A stretch of DNA of 54,525 bases from Pseudoselenomonas ruminis (lineage in GTDB: Bacteria; Bacillota; Negativicutes; Selenomonadales; Selenomonadaceae), in the NCBI RefSeq assembly GCF_008271295.1, contig NZ_VTOY01000013.1, positions 1-54,525 on the forward strand. The letters run 5' to 3'. Of this stretch, positions 49,464 through 54,525 are shown one piece after another; position 1 is the first letter of the stretch, and each line of letters opens with the position of its first letter. The position numbers were made by a program, and so were the translations under genes. The notes beneath the pieces are model-generated. The model had not been told where the DNA came from and made no database searches. It saw only the letters and a program-made list of their open reading frames with translations.

Positions 49464-49907
49464 ATGAAAATCACCATCGGCAGCGATCATGGCGCTGTCC
49501 AGCTGAAAGAAGAGGTCAAAATGGTGCTCAAGGAATATGGCGATATCGAAGTAACCGATGTCGGCACGTTTGGCACGGAATCGGTTGACTATCCGGATAT
49601 CGCAGAGAAAATCTGTGCTGATGTTGTTTCGGGCAAGGCTGACCGCGGTATTGCGCTTTGCGGTACGGGTATCGGCATTTCCATTGCCTGCAACAAGGTA
49701 AAGGGCATCCGTTGTGCACTTTGCAACGATGTTTATTCGGCTAAGATGTCCCGTCAGCATAACAATGCCAATGTGTTGGCTATGGGCGGCCGTGTTGTTG
49801 GCTTCGGCCCGGCTGGCGAAATCGTTCGCGCCTGGGTGGAAGGCGAGTTCGAGGGCGGCCGTCATGAGCGCCGTGTAAATAAAATCATGGCAATCGAGCA
49901 GAAGTAA
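49464..49907 (+). CDS. rpiB: Ribose 5-phosphate isomerase B
   Basis: 147 aa. RpiB interconverts ribose 5-phosphate and ribulose 5-phosphate (some members act on allose/galactose 6-phosphates). SDHGAVQLKEEV (about residues 5-16), VDYPDIA (about 45-51) and ALCGTGIGISIACNK (about 69-83) with catalytic Cys are all present, as is GGRVVGFGPA. RBS AAAGGTGG. First gene of rpiB-glyA-upp-ychF, an arrangement common in Firmicutes. Confidence 0.95.
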   Translation: MKITIGSDHGAVQLKEEVKMVLKEYGDIEVTDVGTFGTESVDYPDIAEKICADVVSGKADRGIALCGTGIGISIACNKVKGIRCALCNDVYSAKMSRQHNNANVLAMGGRVVGFGPAGEIVRAWVEGEFEGGRHERRVNKIMAIEQK

Positions 49908-49986
49908 TCCTATATTTGCCGCTATACTAACAATTAAAAATTAAGCAAGTGTCCGCATTCATCATCTGTTTTAGGAGGTTCTCCCT

Positions 49987-51234
49987 ATGAGTCTTATGGA
50001 AACACTGAAGAAGTCTGACCCCGAAATCGCAGCCCAGCTCGATAATGAGCTGAACCGCCAGCGCACGAAGCTGGAGCTTATCGCATCGGAAAATATCGTA
50101 AGCAAAGCCGTCCTCGAAGCGCAGGGCAGTGTGCTGACGAACAAATATGCCGAAGGTTATCCCGGCAAACGCTATTATGGCGGCTGTGAGTTCGTGGATG
50201 AAGTGGAACAGCTGGCCATCGACCGTGCCAAGAAGCTCTTTGGGGCGGAGTATGCCAATGTGCAGCCGCATTCGGGCGCGCAGGCCAATATGGCCGTGTT
50301 CTTTGCCCTGCTCCAGCCGGGCGATACGGTCATGGGGATGAATCTGACCGATGGTGGACATTTGACGCACGGCAGTCCGGTCAATATGTCGGGCAAGTAT
50401 TTCAACATTGTTCCGTATGGTGTCACGAAGGAAACCGAGACGATTGATTACGATGCGCTCGAGAAGCAGGCCGAGGAATGCAAGCCAAAGCTGATTGTGG
50501 CAGGCGCGTCTGCTTATGCGCGTGTCATTGATTTCCCGCGTCTTGCCGAGATCGCGAGGAAGGTCGGCGCCTATCTGATGGTTGATATTGCGCATATTGC
50601 CGGTTTGGTCGCTGCTGGTGAGCATCCAAGCCCGGTTCCGTATGCCGATGTCGTCACGACGACGACCCATAAGACGTTGCGCGGCCCGCGCGGCGGCATG
50701 ATTCTCTGCCGCGATGCGGAGTTTGGCAAGCAGTTCAACAAGGCTGTGTTCCCTGGCATCCAGGGCGGCCCGCTGATGCATGTCATCGCGGCTAAAGCCG
50801 TCGCGCTCGGCGAGGCACTGCGTCCGGAGTTTAAGGAATACGCCAAACAGCTCAAGAAGAATGCCAAGGCACTTGCTGATACGCTGTCGGCAGATGGTTT
50901 CCGCATCGTCTCGGGCGGTACGGACAACCATCTGATGCTCGTCGACCTGACGAGCAAGGGCATCACGGGCAAAGAGGCCCAGTTTGTGCTCGATGAGGTC
51001 AATATCACCGCCAACCGCAACACGATACCTTTTGAGCCGCTCTCCCCGTTCGTCACGAGTGGTATCCGTTTGGGCTCGCCGGCCCTTACGACCCGTGGAT
51101 TTAAAGAGGATGATATGATAGAAGTAGGCAACATCATAGCAATGGTCCTTTCGAATCCACAGGATGAAGCCACGAAAGAGGAGGCACGCAAGCGCGTTGC
51201 TGTTCTCTGCGAAAAGTACCCGCTTTATGAGTAA
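49987..51234 (+). CDS. glyA: Serine hydroxymethyltransferase
   Basis: 415 aa PLP enzyme converting serine and tetrahydrofolate to glycine and 5,10-methylene-THF. [19 protein letters not shown] (about residues 29-47), the [20 protein letters not shown] stretch (about 55-74), [14 protein letters not shown], and [14 protein letters not shown] (about 220-233) with the Schiff-base Lys. RBS AGGAGG. Full length. Confidence 0.97.
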   Translation: MSLMETLKKSDPEIAAQLDNELNRQRTKLELIASENIVSKAVLEAQGSVLTNKYAEGYPGKRYYGGCEFVDEVEQLAIDRAKKLFGAEYANVQPHSGAQANMAVFFALLQPGDTVMGMNLTDGGHLTHGSPVNMSGKYFNIVPYGVTKETETIDYDALEKQAEECKPKLIVAGASAYARVIDFPRLAEIARKVGAYLMVDIAHIAGLVAAGEHPSPVPYADVVTTTTHKTLRGPRGGMILCRDAEFGKQFNKAVFPGIQGGPLMHVIAAKAVALGEALRPEFKEYAKQLKKNAKALADTLSADGFRIVSGGTDNHLMLVDLTSKGITGKEAQFVLDEVNITANRNTIPFEPLSPFVTSGIRLGSPALTTRGFKEDDMIEVGNIIAMVLSNPQDEATKEEARKRVAVLCEKYPLYE

Positions 51235-51251
51235 AAAGGAGAAGAAAGAAA

Positions 51252-51890
51252 ATGTCTGAAGATATGAAAGTTACCGTAATCGATCACCCGCTGATTCAGC
51301 ACAAGTTGACGCTGATGCGCCAGAAGGATACGGGAACGAAGGATTTCCGTGAGCTTTTGGAAGAGATTGCTATGCTCATGGCGTACGAGATTACCCGCGA
51401 TTTCCCGCTGAAGGAAATCGAGATTGAGACGCCGGTCGCAAAATGCAAGGCCAAGGTTCTCGAGGGCAAGAAGGTGGGCGTAGTTCCCATCCTGCGTGCA
51501 GGTCTGGGCATGTTAAATGGTGTGGTCAACATGATTCCGGCAGCTCGTGTCGGTCATGTCGGCATGTATCGCGATCCGAAGACGCTCAAACCGGTAGAGT
51601 ATTATTGCAAACTGCCGAATGATGTCGAGGAGCGTACGCTTATCGTCGTTGACCCGATGCTCGCAACGGGCGGCAGTGCGTCGGCAGCGCTTTCCCTGCT
51701 CAAGGAAAAAGGTGCGAAGTCTTTGATTCTCATGTGCCTCGTAGCTGCACCGGAAGGCATCAAGGTCATCAACGAAGATCATCCGGATGTACCGCTCTAC
51801 GTTGCGGCCATCGACGAGAAGCTCAACGAAAAGGGCTATATCGTACCGGGTCTGGGCGATGCTGGCGACCGTATCTTCGGCACGCTTTGA
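51252..51890 (+). CDS. upp: Uracil phosphoribosyltransferase
   Basis: 212 aa. Makes UMP from uracil and PRPP (pyrimidine salvage). [31 protein letters not shown] (about residues 77-107), the PRPP loop [16 protein letters not shown] (about 132-147) and the C-terminal [12 protein letters not shown]. 17 bases after glyA; RBS AAAGGAGAAG. Confidence 0.97.
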   Translation: MSEDMKVTVIDHPLIQHKLTLMRQKDTGTKDFRELLEEIAMLMAYEITRDFPLKEIEIETPVAKCKAKVLEGKKVGVVPILRAGLGMLNGVVNMIPAARVGHVGMYRDPKTLKPVEYYCKLPNDVEERTLIVVDPMLATGGSASAALSLLKEKGAKSLILMCLVAAPEGIKVINEDHPDVPLYVAAIDEKLNEKGYIVPGLGDAGDRIFGTL

Positions 51891-51912
51891 TTGATTTAAA
51901 GGAGTAAGTATT

Positions 51913-53019
51913 TTGAGTAATTTAGAAGTAGGTATTGTCGGCCTGCCAAATGTCGGCAAGAGTACGCTTTTTAATGCGATTACAAAGGCTGGCGCAGAGG
52001 CCGCAAATTTTCCGTTCTGCACGATTGAGCCGAATGTCGGCGTTGTAGCGGTTCCGGATGAGCGCCTCAAGGTGCTCCATGAGCTCTATGATTCCAAGAA
52101 AACGACGCCGGCTTCGGTCCGTTTCGTGGATATTGCTGGTCTCGTAAAAGGCGCTTCGAAGGGCGAGGGCCTCGGCAATAAGTTCCTCGAGCACATCCGT
52201 CAGGTTGATGCCGTAGCACATGTTGTCCGTTGCTTTGAAGACCCGAATATCACGCATGTTGAGGGCGGCATTGACCCGCTGCGCGATATCGACATCATCC
52301 AGACGGAGCTCTGCCTGGCCGACCTCGAAGTGGTCGAAAAGCGCATCATGAAAGTGGCAAAACTGGCCAAATCCGGTGCCAAGGAAGCCCGCGTGGAGGA
52401 TGAAATCCTGCGCCGCATCAAGGAAGCCCTCGACGAGGCAAAACCGGCCCGTCAGGTCGACCTCAGCGACGATGACCTCGAAGTCATCAAGGATATGAAC
52501 CTCATCACGCTGAAACCGACGCTTTATGTCACGAATGTGGCTGAAGATGAAGTGGCAACGGCTTTCGAGGAAAATGCGTATGTGCAGAAGGTTAAGGAAT
52601 TCGCGGCTCAGGAGGGCGCAGAGGTAGTTGCTATCTCGGCGAAAGTTGAGTCGGAAATTGCTGAACTCGACGAAGAAGAGGCGAAAGCATTCCTCGAAGA
52701 TCTCGGCGAGACGGAGAGTGGTCTTGACCGTTTGATCAAGGCGGCCTTTGATCTTTTGGGACTGCAGACGTTCCTGACGGCTGGCCCGGATGAATGCCGT
52801 GCTTGGACGATCGTCAAAGGAACGACGGCACCGAAAGCCGCTGGCAAAATCCATACGGATTTCGAGCGTGGCTTTATCCGTGCCGAGATTGTCAACTACG
52901 ACGATCTCGTAGCGAACGGCAGCGTCGCCGCTGCTCGTGAGAAGGGACAGGTACGTGTTGAGGGTAAGGATTACGTCATGCAGGATGGCGATGTCGTAAA
53001 CTTCCGCTTTAACGTATAA
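51913..53019 (+). CDS. ychF: Ribosome-associated ATPase YchF (Obg family, OLA1-like)
   Basis: 368 aa. An Obg-class P-loop protein that prefers ATP. G1 [14 protein letters not shown] (about residues 8-21), [13 protein letters not shown] (about 31-43), [20 protein letters not shown] (G3 plus the Gly-rich segment, about 71-90), coiled coil (about 130-170) and TGS domain at the C-terminus (about 280-368, ending [13 protein letters not shown]). TTG start with AAAGGAG upstream, 22 bases after upp. Confidence 0.97.
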   Translation: MSNLEVGIVGLPNVGKSTLFNAITKAGAEAANFPFCTIEPNVGVVAVPDERLKVLHELYDSKKTTPASVRFVDIAGLVKGASKGEGLGNKFLEHIRQVDAVAHVVRCFEDPNITHVEGGIDPLRDIDIIQTELCLADLEVVEKRIMKVAKLAKSGAKEARVEDEILRRIKEALDEAKPARQVDLSDDDLEVIKDMNLITLKPTLYVTNVAEDEVATAFEENAYVQKVKEFAAQEGAEVVAISAKVESEIAELDEEEAKAFLEDLGETESGLDRLIKAAFDLLGLQTFLTAGPDECRAWTIVKGTTAPKAAGKIHTDFERGFIRAEIVNYDDLVANGSVAAAREKGQVRVEGKDYVMQDGDVVNFRFNV

Positions 53020-53032
53020 AATTATATGACAG

Positions 53033-53076
53033 TCAAGGGGCTGGGATACGTTTCGATTACGTGAACCGGCCCCCTT
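53033..53076 (+). terminator. Terminator of the rpiB-glyA-upp-ychF cluster
   Basis: AAGGGGC(T)GG pairs with CCGGCCCCCTT across a 20-base loop and is followed by TTGTTTATC. Confidence 0.7.
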
Positions 53077-53162
53077 TGTTTATCTTGCCTTTTTGTATCA
53101 GGAAAGCTATTATATAACAAAGGAATGTGGATTTTTAGGTTTGTTAGGTGTGGAGCTGTTTT

Positions 53163-53235
53163 TATGTAGGAAAAAAGCGGCGTTTTTTCCTACATAGATT
53201 AGCAACTAGGAAAAAATTGCATTTTTTTCCTAGTT
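53163..53235. promoter_or_regulatory. Twin perfect palindromes upstream of the Fic gene
   Basis: Palindrome 1: 14-bp arms TATGTAGGAAAAAA (53163-53176) and complement (53183-53196) around GCGGCG. Palindrome 2: 13-bp arms AACTAGGAAAAAA (53204-53216) and complement (53223-53235) around a short loop. Both share TAGGAAAAAA...TTTTTTCCTA with different outer arms that still pair. They end about 38 bases before the Fic ATG. They may be a regulator's binding sites or RNA hairpins. Confidence 0.75.
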
Positions 53236-53272
53236 GGTTTGTGGGAGATATTATGTTAGAAAGGGTGCTTGT

Positions 53273-54496
53273 ATGGAAAGTATTCATTTAAATACGTTAT
53301 TCCATGCCGATGAGCATAAATGGAATGAACTTTACCAATCGCTGTACAATTCGCCCTTGACGCATGTGCTTGATTTCAACATTCATCCTGCGAATAGTCA
53401 ACGCCACTATCCGGCATTCTTTTATTATACGGAAGAACTTATGCAAACAACTATCTCGTTGATGAGCCATATGAACGAGCTGACGATAATAGCCAATCGC
53501 ATCCCTGCCATTGCAATTGAGGCATTCCAGCGAGCTTGCCTGATAGAGGAAATAAAATCCAGTAATGATATCGAGGGGGTAAACAGTACCCGGAAGGAAA
53601 TCAGTCAGGCGCTTGATGCTCAGGACAATATATCAGTAGCGAAAACTACTCGCCTATGGAGTACAGTCAACAAGTATATCAAGTTACAGAATAAGCAGGA
53701 TATTCCTTTTAACAATAGCTCGGATTTGCGCAAGTTCTATGATGAGTTCATTTTAGATGAAATTCGCAGAGATGATCCGAAAAATATTCCCGACGGCGAA
53801 ATATTTCGGAAAAGCAGTGTGGAGGTATGGTCAAAGACAAAAGTGATACACCGTGGCGTTTATCCAGAAGGAAAGATTATTGATAATATGGACAAGGCTC
53901 TGTCTATTTTGCATGATCCTAAAATTCCCAATTTGGTACGGGTAGCAATCTATCACTATCTTTTTGGGTACATACATCCATTTTATGATGGTAATGGCCG
54001 CACATCACGTTTTATTACATCGTTTTATCTTGCACGTATATTGAGCCCGCTGGTGGCAATTCGGCTATCCATTACCATAAAAAAATCGCTCCGCATGTAC
54101 TATAAGCTGTTTGAGGAAACGAATTCCTATGGAAACAGAGGGGATTTGACCCCCTTTATTACAGGCTTTTTATGGATTATAGAAAAGAGTATCGTGCGTG
54201 TAAAAGAAGATTTAAAGGAAAAACAGCGGTTGTTAAATGAATATAGCAGTTCTTTAGGTCAGCTTGATGTGATTGATAACCAAACAGACAAAAGCATTTG
54301 TTATGTGTTGCTTCAAGCCGCGCTGTTTTCAGAGGATGGAGCAACTTTAGCTGAAATTGCAGGGACTTTGAGGAAAAATGAGCGGACGATAAAAACACAT
54401 ATCAACAACATACCAACAGAATATATCCAGATAGATAAAAGTCACCGCGCCCATAGGTTCAAATTAAATCTCGCGGTGTTACCGAAATCAGTTTGA
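53273..54496 (+). CDS. Fic family protein (class II), predicted AMP-transferase
   Basis: 407 aa from ATG 53273 (AGAAAGGGTG upstream). The Fic core motif HPFYDGNGRTSR (about residues 238-249, HxFx[D/E]GN[G]R) transfers AMP from ATP to target proteins. The inhibitory helix motif SNDIEGVN (about 94-101, (S/T)xxxE(G/N)) lies N-terminal of the core, making it class II, self-inhibited. Near the C-terminus a winged-helix-like segment (EDGATLAEIAGTLRKNERTIKTHINNI, about 360-387) could bind DNA. Twin palindromes upstream could be its operator, giving autoregulation. No partner gene is visible; target unknown. Confidence 0.92.
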   Translation: MESIHLNTLFHADEHKWNELYQSLYNSPLTHVLDFNIHPANSQRHYPAFFYYTEELMQTTISLMSHMNELTIIANRIPAIAIEAFQRACLIEEIKSSNDIEGVNSTRKEISQALDAQDNISVAKTTRLWSTVNKYIKLQNKQDIPFNNSSDLRKFYDEFILDEIRRDDPKNIPDGEIFRKSSVEVWSKTKVIHRGVYPEGKIIDNMDKALSILHDPKIPNLVRVAIYHYLFGYIHPFYDGNGRTSRFITSFYLARILSPLVAIRLSITIKKSLRMYYKLFEETNSYGNRGDLTPFITGFLWIIEKSIVRVKEDLKEKQRLLNEYSSSLGQLDVIDNQTDKSICYVLLQAALFSEDGATLAEIAGTLRKNERTIKTHINNIPTEYIQIDKSHRAHRFKLNLAVLPKSV

Positions 54497-54525
54497 GCCG
54501 GATAGTTATCAATTGATTCAAAAAA

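Overview
The window looks like chromosomal DNA of a member of the Negativicutes, most likely Selenomonadaceae (Selenomonas/Mitsuokella/Megamonas-like). This is inferred, not proven. Strong AGGAGG ribosome sites, TTG starts and a T-box leader are Firmicutes-like. MscL carries a C-terminal zinc ribbon. The CobT-type protein is double length, which recalls the phenolic-cobamide enzymes of this class. No rRNA, tRNA, CRISPR array, complete insertion sequence or prophage was found.

Layout. 1-5400: mscL, a secreted beta-helix protein, a cluster of perfect DnaA boxes, a pantothenate operon (BASS transporter-panC-panD) behind a leader with terminator hairpins, and two 199-bp palindromic repeats facing each other. 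5400-27550: mostly housekeeping and transport genes: MATE/MerR pair, Bcr-type MFS, LigB-AMMECR1 fusion, GltP-type symporter, chemoreceptor, Hsp20, tex-cobT (double-length CobT), LMW-PTP, NSS symporter, a three-gene cell-envelope operon (zinc-ribbon protein, GH3 lipoprotein, zinc-ribbon protein) and metNIQ. 27550-30900: an RNA-rich region. Two small hydrophobic peptide genes, each with a nearby small antisense-like RNA, flank an MFS transporter gene controlled by a T-box and a palindromic operator. A DUF1659-DUF2922-YvrJ cassette follows.

31050-48570: exopolysaccharide/capsule locus. A LytTR-like regulator precedes a consensus promoter and wzz. An AT-rich, probably horizontally acquired block follows: three glycosyltransferases, Wzy, WecC, a CapK-like adenylate-forming protein, DUF362, Wzx and a heparinase-like lyase. 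The WbaP-type priming transferase lies at the far end behind its own leader. An Rpn-family nuclease gene with an internal ribosome site, a sigma-like factor and a separate Rpn C-terminal fragment lie in and after this end. 49460-54525: rpiB-glyA-upp-ychF (a conserved housekeeping cluster), then a class II Fic protein behind twin palindromes.

The most unusual signals are the two type I toxin-antitoxin-like loci around the T-box transporter, the Rpn gene with a probable intragenic antitoxin start plus a stand-alone copy of the same length, the paired 199-bp repeats whose arms show compensatory changes, the DnaA-box cluster without dnaA, and the CobT pseudo-dimer fusion.
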